Positions 52,655 through 61,506 of a DNA stretch of 64,000 bases are shown one piece after another. Source of the DNA: Spirochaetaceae bacterium (GTDB lineage: Bacteria > Spirochaetota > Spirochaetia > Treponematales > Treponemataceae); the NCBI GenBank assembly GCA_017416145.1, contig JAFQDD010000010.1, positions 1 through 64,000 of the forward strand, read 5' to 3'. The position numbers and the translations under genes were made by a program. Numbering within the stretch: the stretch's first letter is position 1; every line of letters starts with the position of its first letter. Under the pieces are notes generated by a model. That model ran no database searches and was not told where the DNA came from. It worked only from the letters and a program-made list of their open reading frames with translations.

Positions 52655-53350
52655 TTAACGAATTCCCTTGTAAATAACGCGAACTTGTTTGTAAAGTCCT
52701 TCGCCTTCACTCTTTGTCTCAACATCACCAATATCGTTTAATGTTGTGTGAATTAGTCGTCTTTCAAAAGGATTCATTGGTTCCAACAAAATTGAACTTC
52801 TTGAAGTTCTAACTTTGTCAGCTGTGTTATAAGCAAGTCTTACCAAAGATTCTTCTCGACGGATTCGGTAATTTTCTGTATCAAGAATTACACGAACATC
52901 TTCTCGACCAAGACGACCTGCATAAACATTTGCAAGAAGTTGCATAGCATCAAGGTTTTTACCCTTTCTACCAATCAAAATTGAAGAATCTTTAGAATTC
53001 ATCTTAATTCCAAGTTTATGTTCTTCACGGAACATAACTTCTACAGAAACTTCATATCCCATATTTCTAATCATTGTTTCCACAAACTCTGTAAGTTTTG
53101 TTTCAAACTCATCTTGTGGTAATGGATCTGCAAATACTTTTTTCTCTTTTTTTTCTTCAGAATTCAAAGTATTTACTGTTTTTAGAGAATCATCAGTATG
53201 AACTCTAATTTTCACGTATCCTTTTTTAAAGATAGTGTTTTTTTGAGCCTCTAGAATCTCCACATCAAATTGGTCTCTCTCAAGTCCCAATTCAGAAGCA
53301 GCCAATTCTATCGCCTCTTTTTCGGTTTTTGCTTCATATTCGTATGTCAT
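52655..53350 (-). CDS. jag: Jag/KhpB RNA-binding protein
   Basis: Cytosolic RNA-binding protein found next to yidC in many bacteria. The Jag_N domain is at residues 1-50 (TEKEAIELAASELGLERDQF), the KH domain in the middle (DSSILIGRKGKNLDAMQLLANVYAG), and the R3H domain at the end (ESLVRLAYNTADKVRTS, MNPFERRLIHTTL). GAGGT precedes the ATG. It follows yidC by 25 bases in the conserved order rpmH-rnpA-yidD-yidC-jag. A terminator ends the operon. Confidence 0.9.
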   Translation of the reverse strand: MTYEYEAKTEKEAIELAASELGLERDQFDVEILEAQKNTIFKKGYVKIRVHTDDSLKTVNTLNSEEKKEKKVFADPLPQDEFETKLTEFVETMIRNMGYEVSVEVMFREEHKLGIKMNSKDSSILIGRKGKNLDAMQLLANVYAGRLGREDVRVILDTENYRIRREESLVRLAYNTADKVRTSRSSILLEPMNPFERRLIHTTLNDIGDVETKSEGEGLYKQVRVIYKGIR

Positions 53351-53375
53351 AACGCACCTCGCGTAAAAATAATTT

Positions 53376-55124
53376 CTACTTATTTTTCTTTTTTAATTCT
53401 AGTTCAGCTTTCTTTTTTTTCATCATTTTGTTCAAGAACATTTGCTGAACCAAAGTTAATAGGTTACTTACTGTCCAATAAATCAACAATCCAGATGGAG
53501 CTGAATAGAAAACAAAGAAGAAAACAATTGGCATAGCATACATCATTATCTTCATTTGTGTTGCGTTTCCACCAGAAGTTGTTGCACTTGTCACTTTTCC
53601 GTAAATCAATTGTGATACTAGATAAATAACTGGCAATAAGCGAATATGGTTTCCTAGCAATGGAAGATTAAATTTCAATGTATAAACACTATCTCCCACA
53701 GAAAGGTCTGGAATCCATCCAGGAATAAACATAGCTCCACGGAATTCAAAATAGTTATTGAACAAGTTGAACATTGCAATAATCAATGGGAACTGAATCA
53801 ATAGTGGCAAACATCCAGAAAGTGGATTATATCCTGTTTCTTGATACAATTTTGCCATTTCCTGATTCATTTTCTCAGGATTATTTTTATATTTTGTTTG
53901 AATTTCAGTCATTTTAGGCTGAACTTCTTGCATTTTCAAAGAAGCAAGAGAACTTTTCTTTGTAAGTGGGAACAAAGCCAACTTCAAAAGAATTGTCATC
54001 AAAATAATAGAAACACCCCAGTTTGGAATAATTTTGTACAAAATCTCCATTATCCATTTTAGAGCTTTTTCTAACCAAGAAAGCATACCACTTGTTTGTA
54101 GAGCTTCATCAAATCTTAAATTAGAAAGTTTCCATCCATTGTCTTCTGCTTTGTTGTACATCCCCATTGCAGCGTCAGTTCGTGGTCCAACATAAACATA
54201 ATATGTATCTAAACTAGAAGAATCCATAATTGGATTTCTCTCAATTTTTACCTGTGAGTTTGCATAATTTGGAACTTCCAAAGCTGTTGAATAAGTTACC
54301 TCTCCAACTGAAGTTGTATTCATCGGTGCAACTAACACAGAAAAGTATTTTCCTGTTACACCAGTCCAAGTTACAGCATTGTCATATAATTTCGAAGAAT
54401 TATCTCCAAGATTTGCCTTTTTAACTTTTTCCCCATTGAAAGTCATAAAAGTACGATTTTCGTATCTATCTTTCTTTCTATCGTAATATGGACCAATTTG
54501 AGGTGGAGTTCTAAGTGTGTAAGCAACATCTCCAAAGTTAAAAGATTTTGCGTTTGTAATGTCTTCTACACGAATATCCAATCTAAAAACATATTCATCT
54601 GGCAAAAATGTGTATTGTTTTACAAATGTAAAAGAACTCACTGAACCATCAGAATTAGTAACTTTGTAAGGTTTATAAAATCCGATTGTATAATCATCAA
54701 TTATTTTTGTATTGAAAATATCTTCAATTACAGGTTTTGATGCATCACCAAAACTAACAGCAAAAGCTCTGTTTTTTTCTGTAATATTATCTGCCATTTC
54801 AATATTTGCTTCACCGTCCTGGTGATTTAGCAATTCATACCCAATAATATCACCGCCACGATTTGTAAAAGTTACTTTCACATTTTCAGTAGTAATTGTG
54901 AAATTTTCTTCGATAAAGAACTGATCTTCTAAATCGTCAACTTCTCCAACTTGTGGTGCATCAGAAACATTATTGACACCTTCAACAACACTACCCTCAA
55001 TAATTTCTGAATTTTCAGAAACTGCTGGAGTTGTATTCATTGGAAACAAAATTGGTTGTAAAAAAGTAAATACTACAAGAACTAAAGTTGATAGGACAAT
55101 GGCCCAAACTGTATTTTTATCCAT
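53376..55124 (-). CDS. yidC: Membrane protein insertase YidC
   Basis: Inserts proteins into the inner membrane. The N-terminal transmembrane helix (WAIVLSTLVLVVFTFLQPILF) is followed by a large periplasmic beta-supersandwich domain (~70-340), and the conserved five-helix insertase core (~350-570: NWGVSIILMTILLKLALFPLT, NPLSGCLPLLIQFPLIIAMFNL). The C-terminal basic tail is as expected. Length (582) is typical of Gram-negative YidC. The Shine-Dalgarno sequence is weak. Sits between yidD and jag. Confidence 0.95.
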   Translation of the reverse strand: MDKNTVWAIVLSTLVLVVFTFLQPILFPMNTTPAVSENSEIIEGSVVEGVNNVSDAPQVGEVDDLEDQFFIEENFTITTENVKVTFTNRGGDIIGYELLNHQDGEANIEMADNITEKNRAFAVSFGDASKPVIEDIFNTKIIDDYTIGFYKPYKVTNSDGSVSSFTFVKQYTFLPDEYVFRLDIRVEDITNAKSFNFGDVAYTLRTPPQIGPYYDRKKDRYENRTFMTFNGEKVKKANLGDNSSKLYDNAVTWTGVTGKYFSVLVAPMNTTSVGEVTYSTALEVPNYANSQVKIERNPIMDSSSLDTYYVYVGPRTDAAMGMYNKAEDNGWKLSNLRFDEALQTSGMLSWLEKALKWIMEILYKIIPNWGVSIILMTILLKLALFPLTKKSSLASLKMQEVQPKMTEIQTKYKNNPEKMNQEMAKLYQETGYNPLSGCLPLLIQFPLIIAMFNLFNNYFEFRGAMFIPGWIPDLSVGDSVYTLKFNLPLLGNHIRLLPVIYLVSQLIYGKVTSATTSGGNATQMKIMMYAMPIVFFFVFYSAPSGLLIYWTVSNLLTLVQQMFLNKMMKKKKAELELKKKNK

Positions 55125-55166
55125 AGCTTAAAGTGTATCTCCATGAAAAATTCCTACAATTTCATT

Positions 55167-55388
55167 TTATGGGACAGGGTCATAACCACCAGCATGAAAT
55201 GGATTACACCTTAAGATTCTTTTTGTGGCATAAAAAGAGCCTTTTATTGCTCCGTGTTTTTCGATTGCTTCTAGTGCATAATTTGAACATGTAGGATAAT
55301 AACGACAACAAGGGGGAAAGAGAGGTGAAATACAGACTTGATAAAATCGAATAAATAGTTTTAAAATCCTAGACAAAAGGTTCTTCAT
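55167..55388 (-). CDS. yidD: Membrane protein insertion efficiency factor YidD
   Basis: A 73-residue protein with the family core [24 protein letters not shown] and the [14 protein letters not shown] end. It is membrane-associated and thought to help YidC. Its ATG overlaps the rnpA stop as ATGA, so translation is coupled. Order and spacing are standard. Confidence 0.93.
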   Translation of the reverse strand: MKNLLSRILKLFIRFYQVCISPLFPPCCRYYPTCSNYALEAIEKHGAIKGSFYATKRILRCNPFHAGGYDPVP

Positions 55389-55735
55389 TCTTTAAGAATT
55401 CCTGCTTTTTGAACTAAAGAATTGAACATTGAACATCTAGTCTCATATACATCGTTACCAGGATAAACAAGAAAAATCATGTCGAAACCTGTTTGCAACT
55501 GTGTTTTTACTTTGCGATAAACTTCTCGACTTAATCTCTTGCATCGATTACGCTCTACCGCATTTCCATAATTTCGAGGAAGGGCAAATGCAATTCTGTT
55601 TTTGTCTAAGTTATTTGGCAATAAAAACAGCTTTGCACCATGTATGGTAATTCGTTTCCCATTTTTAAACAAATTCCGAATTTCTTCAGAACGTTTTACC
55701 CGTTCAGTACGGGTAAAACGACCGGTTTTACACAA
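55385..55735 (-). CDS. rnpA: Ribonuclease P protein component
   Basis: Protein subunit of RNase P, which matures tRNA 5' ends. The family motif [13 protein letters not shown] lies at ~62-74, with [20 protein letters not shown] near the start. Length (116) is normal. The only suitable start is a TTG at 55735 (GGGA upstream); no ATG precedes the conserved region. It is 31 bases after rpmH and overlaps yidD by four bases. Confidence 0.92.
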   Translation of the reverse strand: MCKTGRFTRTERVKRSEEIRNLFKNGKRITIHGAKLFLLPNNLDKNRIAFALPRNYGNAVERNRCKRLSREVYRKVKTQLQTGFDMIFLVYPGNDVYETRCSMFNSLVQKAGILKE

Positions 55736-55766
55736 GCTAATTCCCTATTCCTTTCCGTTTTAGAAA

Positions 55767-55922
55767 TTAATATGGTTTCTTTTCGTCAGAAACTGTTAGC
55801 TTATAGCGACCTTTTGCACGTCGTCTTTTTAGAACTAAACGTCCACCACGTGTCTTCATACGAGCACGAAAACCAAATTTTCTATTTCTTTTACATTTAC
55901 TTGGTTGATATGTTCTTTTCAT
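55767..55922 (-). CDS. rpmH: 50S ribosomal protein L34
   Basis: A short gene of 51 codons read on the - strand: begins [18 protein letters not shown] and continues [20 protein letters not shown], the diagnostic L34 sequence, with a slightly longer C-terminal tail ([13 protein letters not shown]). AGGAG lies seven bases before the ATG. First gene of the rpmH-rnpA-yidD-yidC-jag operon. No dnaA gene lies upstream; the hydrogenase operon does instead. Confidence 0.95.
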   Translation of the reverse strand: MKRTYQPSKCKRNRKFGFRARMKTRGGRLVLKRRRAKGRYKLTVSDEKKPY

Positions 55923-56085
55923 TGAACATCTCCTTTTATGTTAAGAACTCTAGGTTCTCAAAAATTTTCCACCAAAATAGTAGGGTTATCAAGTTTAACA
56001 CTTAATTGAAAGTTTTGTCAATCAGTTTTGATATACGAGTTTAAATATACGAAAATAAACAAAAAAAGTCTACAAATTTTTACAA

Positions 56086-56121
56086 AAAAAAGACCGAAAG
56101 TCCGCACTCTCGGTCTTTTTT
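56086..56121. terminator. Terminator after hydrogenase operon
   Basis: Stem AAAAAGACCGA/TCGGTCTTTTT with a 12-base loop and T runs on both strands. Ends the hydrogenase operon; it could also block read-through the other way. Confidence 0.88.
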
Positions 56122-56166
56122 ACTTAGTATTTTCTTGCTTTAAGCAAGTTTTAACAAGCTTAAAAA

Positions 56167-57921
56167 CTATGTGTACAATTCACGTTTTGTGTAGTGAGTA
56201 TGCAACAAGTGATGAGCTTTTTCGCTGTTTGGTTCGCCCAAGAATTCCTTGTAAATCTGTGTGATTAAAGGATTTTGGTGAGAACAGCGGATTTCGTGAG
56301 TTGCGTCATCTGTGTAAAGAGCTGCAGCACGTTTTACACGTAAATCATCACTGTGACCGTATGGCTGACCACCACCAGTAACACATCCACCACGACAAGC
56401 CATAACTTCAATAAAGTCGTATGGTCTTTCTTTGCCTTCTGCAGCAGCCTTGCGGATTTCTTCCACAACTGGCTCAATATTTGCCATTTGGTGAACAACA
56501 GCTAGTTTTACTTTGATTCCGTTTAGATCAACTTCAGCTTTTTTAACACCTTCAAGTCCACGAACTGGTGTATAGTTTACATCTCCAAGTTCATTTCCTG
56601 TAACAAGTTTATATGCTGTACGAACTGCTGCTTCCATAACACCACCAGTTGCACCAAAGATTGTTGCAGCACCTGTGTATGGTCCAATTGGATTATCAGC
56701 TTCAGAATCTTCTAGATTTGCAAAATCAATACCTGCTTGGCGAATCATACTAGCAAGTTCTCTTGTTGTAAGAACCTTATCAACATCAGCAGCACCGCTT
56801 GATTTCATACTGTCATCACGACGAGCTTCGTAAGCTTTTGCTGTACAAGGCATTACAGAAACATGGTAGATTTTATCTGCTGTTAAACCAGCTTTTTCTG
56901 CCCAATAAGTTTTTGTAATTGCACCTTGCATTTGCTGAGGAGATTTTGCACTTGAAAGATTTGGCAACAAGTCGTGATAGTTCTTTTCTGCGTAGTCAAC
57001 CCAACCTGGACAACAACTTGTAAACATTGGAAGAGCCCCGCCCTTTGTTAAACGAGTTACAAGCTCAGTTCCTTCTTCCATAATTGTAAGGTCAGCAGCA
57101 AAGTTTGTATCAAAAATGTATTTAAAGCCTAACATGCGTAATGCTGTGTAAAGTTTTCCTGTGCAAAGAGTTCCAGCAGGAAGACCAAATTCTTCACCGA
57201 TTGCAGCACGTACAGAAGGTGCAATAGAAGCAACTGGTGTGAGATTTTCATCAGCAATGCTTTCAAATACTTTTTCAAGTGGATTGTGAGTTGTAATTGC
57301 TCCAGTTGGACAGTGAGCAGCACATTGACCACAGCGAATACAAGGACTGTGAGCTAAATCGCTTCCAGCAACAGGCCCAATAACAGTTTTGTCACCCCGT
57401 CCTGTGTATTCCATAGCCCAAACATTTTGCATGATTTGACAAGCTTCAACACAGCGACCACAGTTAATACACTTATCTCTGTCTAGTACGATTTCTTCGT
57501 AGGAATCGTCCACTGGTTGATTTTTCAAAATCCTTGTAAAGCGTGGAGCTTGTCTTAGTCCAAAATCAGCAGCTAGGTTTTGAAGTTCACATTGGCCAGA
57601 GCGATTACATTGCAAACAATCGCTTGGGTGATTTGATAAAATCAATTCCAAAACTGTGCGACGAGCTTTTGTTAGCTCTAAGTCATTTGTTACAATGTTC
57701 ATTCCTGGAGCACATTCAGTACAGCAAGAACGAGTCATACGAGCACGACCAGTTCGAGGATCTACGTTTTTAACAACACAAATACCACAAGAAGCCCAAG
57801 CTGGTAAATCCTTGTTATAACATAGTGTTGGAATTTTGATATTTAGCTTTTTACAAGCATCTAATATAGAAGTTCCTGGTTCAACAGAAACTTCTTTTCC
57901 ATTTATTGTTAAGTTAATCAT
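56167..57921 (-). CDS. hydA: [FeFe] hydrogenase, catalytic subunit
   Basis: Catalytic subunit of an electron-bifurcating HydABC hydrogenase. The N-terminal 2Fe-2S domain (CYNKDLPAWASCGIC) is at ~34-50, then the His-type cluster (HPSDCLQCNRSGQC), two 4Fe-4S clusters (CINCGRCVEAC, CIRCGQCAAHC), and the H-cluster motifs L1 TSCCPGW, L2 MPCTAKAYEA and L3 ACRGGCVTGGGQP. All H-cluster cysteines are present. Length 584 fits the group A NAD-linked type. GAGG precedes the ATG; hydB lies 18 bases upstream. It makes H2 from NADH plus reduced ferredoxin, or the reverse. No hydEFG maturases are in the window. Confidence 0.95.
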   Translation of the reverse strand: MINLTINGKEVSVEPGTSILDACKKLNIKIPTLCYNKDLPAWASCGICVVKNVDPRTGRARMTRSCCTECAPGMNIVTNDLELTKARRTVLELILSNHPSDCLQCNRSGQCELQNLAADFGLRQAPRFTRILKNQPVDDSYEEIVLDRDKCINCGRCVEACQIMQNVWAMEYTGRGDKTVIGPVAGSDLAHSPCIRCGQCAAHCPTGAITTHNPLEKVFESIADENLTPVASIAPSVRAAIGEEFGLPAGTLCTGKLYTALRMLGFKYIFDTNFAADLTIMEEGTELVTRLTKGGALPMFTSCCPGWVDYAEKNYHDLLPNLSSAKSPQQMQGAITKTYWAEKAGLTADKIYHVSVMPCTAKAYEARRDDSMKSSGAADVDKVLTTRELASMIRQAGIDFANLEDSEADNPIGPYTGAATIFGATGGVMEAAVRTAYKLVTGNELGDVNYTPVRGLEGVKKAEVDLNGIKVKLAVVHQMANIEPVVEEIRKAAAEGKERPYDFIEVMACRGGCVTGGGQPYGHSDDLRVKRAAALYTDDATHEIRCSHQNPLITQIYKEFLGEPNSEKAHHLLHTHYTKRELYT

Positions 57922-57939
57922 CTGTCTTTCCTCACTTCC

Positions 57940-59721
57940 TTATTTTTTGATGATGGCATTGAATTTACAAGTTGTCATACAAGCACCACATTTCAAACAT
58001 TTTGCTTGATCAATTACGTGACGCATTTTCTTTTCACCTGTAATACAGTTTGCAGGACATTGACGAGCACACATTCCACAACCAATACACTTATCTGTAA
58101 TAACGTAAGAAATAAGTTTTTTACATTTTCCAGAATCACAGCGTTTATCTTTGATATGAGCAATATATTCATCTTCAAATTTGTTGATTGTAGAGAGTGT
58201 TGGATTAGGAGCTGATTGACCCAAAGCACATAGAGAACAAGATTTCATAGCTTGTCCAATATCCTTTAGTTTCTGAATATCATCCATTTCACCAGCACCA
58301 CGAGAAATCTTGTCTAGAATTGAGTACATTTGGCGAGTACCAATACGACAAGGTGAACACTTACCACAAGATTCATCAACACAGAATTCCATATAGAATT
58401 TTGCAACGTCAACAACACAGTCGTCTTCGTCCATAACAATCATACCACCAGAACCCATCATTGAGCCAAGGCGAGTTAAAGCACCAAAGTCGATTGGAGT
58501 ATCCAAGTTTTCTTCTGTAATAATACCGCCAGAAGGACCACCTGTTTGAACGCCCTTAAACTTCTTGCCGCCCTTAATTCCACCACCAATTTCAAAGATG
58601 ATTTCACGTAAAGTTGTTCCCATTGGAACTTCAACAAGACCAGAGTTGTTTACCTTACCAGTTAGCGCAAAAACTTTTGTTCCCTTAGAGTCGTCTGTAC
58701 CAATTTTATTAAACCAGTCAGCACCCTTTGTTAAAATAACTGGAATATTTGCCCAAGTTTCTACGTTGTTAATAACAGTTGGTTTTCCCCACAAACCACA
58801 TTGAGCTGGGAATGGTGGTTTTGGAGTTGGCATACCGCGTTTACCTTCGATAGAGCGAAGCAAAGCTGTTTCTTCACCACAAACGAAAGCACCAGCACCA
58901 AGACGGATTTCAATATCAAAATCAAATCCAGAGCCTAAGATATCTTTTCCTAAAAGACCAGCTTCACGAGCTTGAGCCATAGCAATCTTTAGGCGGTCAA
59001 CAGCCAAAGGATATTCAGCACGAATGTAAATAAAACCTTTGTTTGCTCCGATTGCACGACCACAAATTGTCATAGCCTCTAGAATAGAGTGAGGGTCTCC
59101 TTCGATTGTTGAGCGGTCCATATAAGCACCTGGGTCACCTTCGTCGGCATTACAAACAACGTACTTTTCATCACCTTGAGCTTTCATACCAGCTTCCCAC
59201 TTAAAGCCAGTTGGGAATCCAGCACCACCACGACCACGAAGACCAGATTTTTTGATTTCTTCAACAATTTCTTCTGGTTTCATTTCAAACAAAGCTTTTT
59301 CAAGAGCTAAATATCCATCACGACCAATGTATTCGTTAATATCTTCTGGGTTAATAACACCACAGTTTCTCAAAACGATACGTAATTGTTTTTGATAGAA
59401 TTGAATTTCTTCTACAGCTTCTAAGTTTTTCTTTTCTTTGTTATATAGAAGCCGTTTTACTTCACGTCCTTTTACAACTTGTTCAGCAATAATATCTTTT
59501 GCATCTTCTGGTTTTACTTCTACATAGAAAGAATCTTCTGGTAAAACCTTTACAATTGGTCCTTTTTCACAGAAACCAAAACAACCTGTTTTTACAATTT
59601 GAACTTTGTCTTCTACGCCAAAGTTTTTAGCTTCTGCCAAAAGGTTTTTATAAATTAAATCAGCGTTACTTGATTCACAACCAGTACCGCCACAAACTAG
59701 AATATAATGGGTAAATGCCAT
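57940..59721 (-). CDS. hydB: Bifurcating hydrogenase, NuoF-like NADH/FMN subunit
   Basis: Flavin subunit that splits electrons between NAD+ and ferredoxin. The N-terminal thioredoxin-like 2Fe-2S domain (CGGTGCESS, KTGCFGFC) is followed by the NADH/FMN-binding NuoF core (GRGGAGFPTGFKWE, NADEGDPGAYMDRS), SLBB, and the 4Fe-4S motif CGKCSPCRIGTRQM. Two extra C-terminal ferredoxin clusters (CIGCGMCARQC, CLKCGACMTTC) end the protein. Domain order matches HydB of Thermotoga and acetogens. GAGGAG precedes the ATG. Confidence 0.95.
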   Translation of the reverse strand: MAFTHYILVCGGTGCESSNADLIYKNLLAEAKNFGVEDKVQIVKTGCFGFCEKGPIVKVLPEDSFYVEVKPEDAKDIIAEQVVKGREVKRLLYNKEKKNLEAVEEIQFYQKQLRIVLRNCGVINPEDINEYIGRDGYLALEKALFEMKPEEIVEEIKKSGLRGRGGAGFPTGFKWEAGMKAQGDEKYVVCNADEGDPGAYMDRSTIEGDPHSILEAMTICGRAIGANKGFIYIRAEYPLAVDRLKIAMAQAREAGLLGKDILGSGFDFDIEIRLGAGAFVCGEETALLRSIEGKRGMPTPKPPFPAQCGLWGKPTVINNVETWANIPVILTKGADWFNKIGTDDSKGTKVFALTGKVNNSGLVEVPMGTTLREIIFEIGGGIKGGKKFKGVQTGGPSGGIITEENLDTPIDFGALTRLGSMMGSGGMIVMDEDDCVVDVAKFYMEFCVDESCGKCSPCRIGTRQMYSILDKISRGAGEMDDIQKLKDIGQAMKSCSLCALGQSAPNPTLSTINKFEDEYIAHIKDKRCDSGKCKKLISYVITDKCIGCGMCARQCPANCITGEKKMRHVIDQAKCLKCGACMTTCKFNAIIKK

Positions 59722-59744
59722 TCTTTTCTCCTCTTTAGTTATGT

Positions 59745-60119
59745 CTATAGACGGTCTATGATTTTGTTGTCTAATAGTCTTTTGCCGATAATATGTTCTT
59801 CCACAATTTGTTTTGCAGTAGCAACATCAACATTTCCATAAATTACAGTTGGCATATCTGGAACGATAACTTCTACAGTTGGTTCGCTTGAACAATGTTC
59901 CATACAACCAGTTTGTCTAATGATTGTAGATCCTGCCAAACCTTTTGCGTCCATTTCTTTTATAAAAGCATCTAAAGTTGCCTTGGCACCTGCAGCAATT
60001 CCACAAGTTCCCATACCAACAATGACTTGAACGCTTTTTCCCTCTGAATCTCGTTTTAAGAGTTCAGATTTTACAGAGCTACGAATTGCTCTTAGTTCTT
60101 CAAGGGTCATTTTTCCCAT
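59745..60119 (-). CDS. 2Fe-2S thioredoxin-like ferredoxin of the hydrogenase operon
   Basis: A 124-residue protein with a single thioredoxin-like 2Fe-2S domain: cysteines in GMGTCGIAAGA and in RQTGCMEHCSSEP, four in all. It probably passes electrons between HydB/HydC and other modules, or is an accessory subunit. The start is uncertain: ATG at 60119 has no good ribosome site, and a second ATG three codons later has GGGA too close. It lies between the HATPase and hydB genes. Confidence 0.82.
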   Translation of the reverse strand: MGKMTLEELRAIRSSVKSELLKRDSEGKSVQVIVGMGTCGIAAGAKATLDAFIKEMDAKGLAGSTIIRQTGCMEHCSSEPTVEVIVPDMPTVIYGNVDVATAKQIVEEHIIGKRLLDNKIIDRL

Positions 60120-60161
60120 ATTGATATTAGCAAAGGCATTAAAACCTAAGCTCCTCCTATT

Positions 60162-60719
60162 TTAATCTGATAATTCTTGGCTTTTTAGAAAATCACCTAG
60201 CAGCATAAGATTTTTTCCGTTCTCCAAATCTCCAAGAACTTCTTTTAATTGATTACGACTTAAATCATATTGATTTTCAGCTGTAGCAGTTTTCTTTTTT
60301 CGACTGATTTTCAGTTCGTAATCAGGATTTTGGTTTGTTAGTAACAAAAGTTGCCTAAACATTCCAGATACATCACCCAAAGGTGGCGTATCAATATTTT
60401 GAAGATTAAACATCATATAAACTGTAGTTCCCTTTCCCAATTCAGAATCAATTTTGAATTCCCCTTGGGTGGCTGTTACAGTTTGAATCAGAAAGGGAAT
60501 CCCCAATCCAATTTTTCTGTTTGGATGTTTAACTCCGTCTGTGTAAAAAGGATTTTGTGCGTTTTTTACATCCTCAGCACTCATTCCGCATCCGTTATCA
60601 CGAATGTACACAGTTAAATTATTTTCTGTTTCTGTAAGCTCTACTTCTACCAGCGTGGCATTTGCCTCAATAGAATTTTGGACAATATCTGCAATGGTAT
60701 CACAAAGATTGTAGTGCAT
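60162..60719 (-). CDS. Stand-alone HATPase (GHKL) protein of the hydrogenase operon
   Basis: A 185-residue protein with a histidine-kinase-type ATP-binding domain: N box DIVQNSIEANAT, G1 DNGCGMS, and the GLGIPFL G2 box. It has no phospho-accepting helix, sensor or receiver. The ~55 C-terminal residues are of unknown type. Similar ATPases occur in hydrogenase operons of thermophilic anaerobes, where the role is undefined; anti-sigma-like or chaperone roles are possible. The Shine-Dalgarno sequence is weak. Twelve bases follow hydC. Confidence 0.8.
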   Translation of the reverse strand: MHYNLCDTIADIVQNSIEANATLVEVELTETENNLTVYIRDNGCGMSAEDVKNAQNPFYTDGVKHPNRKIGLGIPFLIQTVTATQGEFKIDSELGKGTTVYMMFNLQNIDTPPLGDVSGMFRQLLLLTNQNPDYELKISRKKKTATAENQYDLSRNQLKEVLGDLENGKNLMLLGDFLKSQELSD

Positions 60720-60731
60720 ACAAAAATAATT

Positions 60732-61214
60732 TTATGCTTCTCGATATTTATCAAGAATTCCAGCAATTTGTGATTTTGTTAGTTTTCCGTAAACATCACC
60801 ATTTACAGAAAGAACAGGTGCAAGACCACAACAACCAATACAGCGAACAGGTTCTACAGAGAATAATCCATCATCTGTAGAAATTTTGTCAGCGTCTAAT
60901 CCTAGAATAGCTCGAGCTTCGTCAATCAAGTCTTGTCCACCCTTTAGATAACAAGCTGTTCCCAAGCATACACTGATTTTGTTTTTCCCAGGTCGTTGAG
61001 TTTTGAAAAAATGGTAAAATGACATTACCCCATAAACACGAGCAAGGTGTGAACCTGTTCGTTCAGCAACAGCAGCGGCTGCTTCTTTGGAAATATAGCC
61101 CTGTTCTTCTTGAACTTTGTGGAGAATCATTATTAGATTTCCTGGCTTGTTTTTCCACTCGTCAATAAATGCTTCAAGTTCTTTTGAGAACCCTGCATTT
61201 GTAACACATGCCAT
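60732..61214 (-). CDS. hydC: Bifurcating hydrogenase, NuoE-like subunit
   Basis: A 160-residue thioredoxin-like 2Fe-2S subunit of the HydABC complex. The cluster cysteines lie in CLGTACYLKGG and RCIGCCGLAP, in the NuoE pattern. The helical N-terminal region fits the family. I start at ATG 61214 behind GGGGG, not at a TTG at 61226. It is the first gene of the operon and has a ~130-base leader containing two small hairpins. Confidence 0.92.
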   Translation of the reverse strand: MACVTNAGFSKELEAFIDEWKNKPGNLIMILHKVQEEQGYISKEAAAAVAERTGSHLARVYGVMSFYHFFKTQRPGKNKISVCLGTACYLKGGQDLIDEARAILGLDADKISTDDGLFSVEPVRCIGCCGLAPVLSVNGDVYGKLTKSQIAGILDKYREA

Positions 61215-61233
61215 ATAGACCCCCAAGTCTACT

Positions 61234-61300
61234 GATAAACTTTTCCGTTTATCTTTTTTATTTTTCTGTCGATTAGTTTGTTTTTGTCTTCTAATCGATA
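61234..61300 (-). other. Hairpins in hydrogenase operon leader
   Basis: On the - strand CGATTAG/CTAATCG and GATAAAC-GGAAAA-GTTTATC occur one after the other before the hydC ribosome site. No T run follows. They may stabilise the message or control translation; no known riboswitch recognised. Confidence 0.45.
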
Positions 61301-61350
61301 AAATTTTATTGAATAAAGGACATAATAACTCAATCTATTCAACTTATTTA

Positions 61351-61379
61351 ATTGTACACTTGAATGGTGGAAAACGCAA
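61351..61379 (-). promoter_or_regulatory. Hydrogenase operon promoter
   Basis: On the - strand TTGCGT (61374-61379), 17-base spacer, TACAAT (61351-61356). Predicted start near 61344 gives a leader of ~130 bases. No Rex-type palindrome was found nearby. Confidence 0.6.
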
Positions 61380-61466
61380 ATTTTTTGTTTAGTTTTGAAG
61401 AAGTAATATTTAGAGCTTCAAAAATGATTATAGATAAGTGAAGATTTCTAGTAGCAAATTTTTAAC

Positions 61467-61504
61467 AAAAAAGAGACACCCCAAAGTGAAGTGCCTCTTT
61501 TTTT
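61467..61504 (-). terminator. Terminator after lipoprotein gene
   Basis: On the - strand AAAAAAAGAGGCAC pairs with GTGTCTCTTTTTT through one G-U wobble; T run at the end. It lies three bases after the stop codon. Confidence 0.85.
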
Positions 61505-61506
61505 CT

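Noticed and set aside
55923-56166. Possible origin of replication next to rpmH
   Set aside because: No cluster of DnaA boxes or AT-rich 13-mers was seen; only the hydrogenase terminator and AT-rich spacer.
61215-61506. Rex operator in front of the hydrogenase operon
   Set aside because: Expected from function, but no TTGTGA/TCACAA-type palindrome was found around the promoter; the TTGAATA/TATTCAA inverted repeat there does not match.
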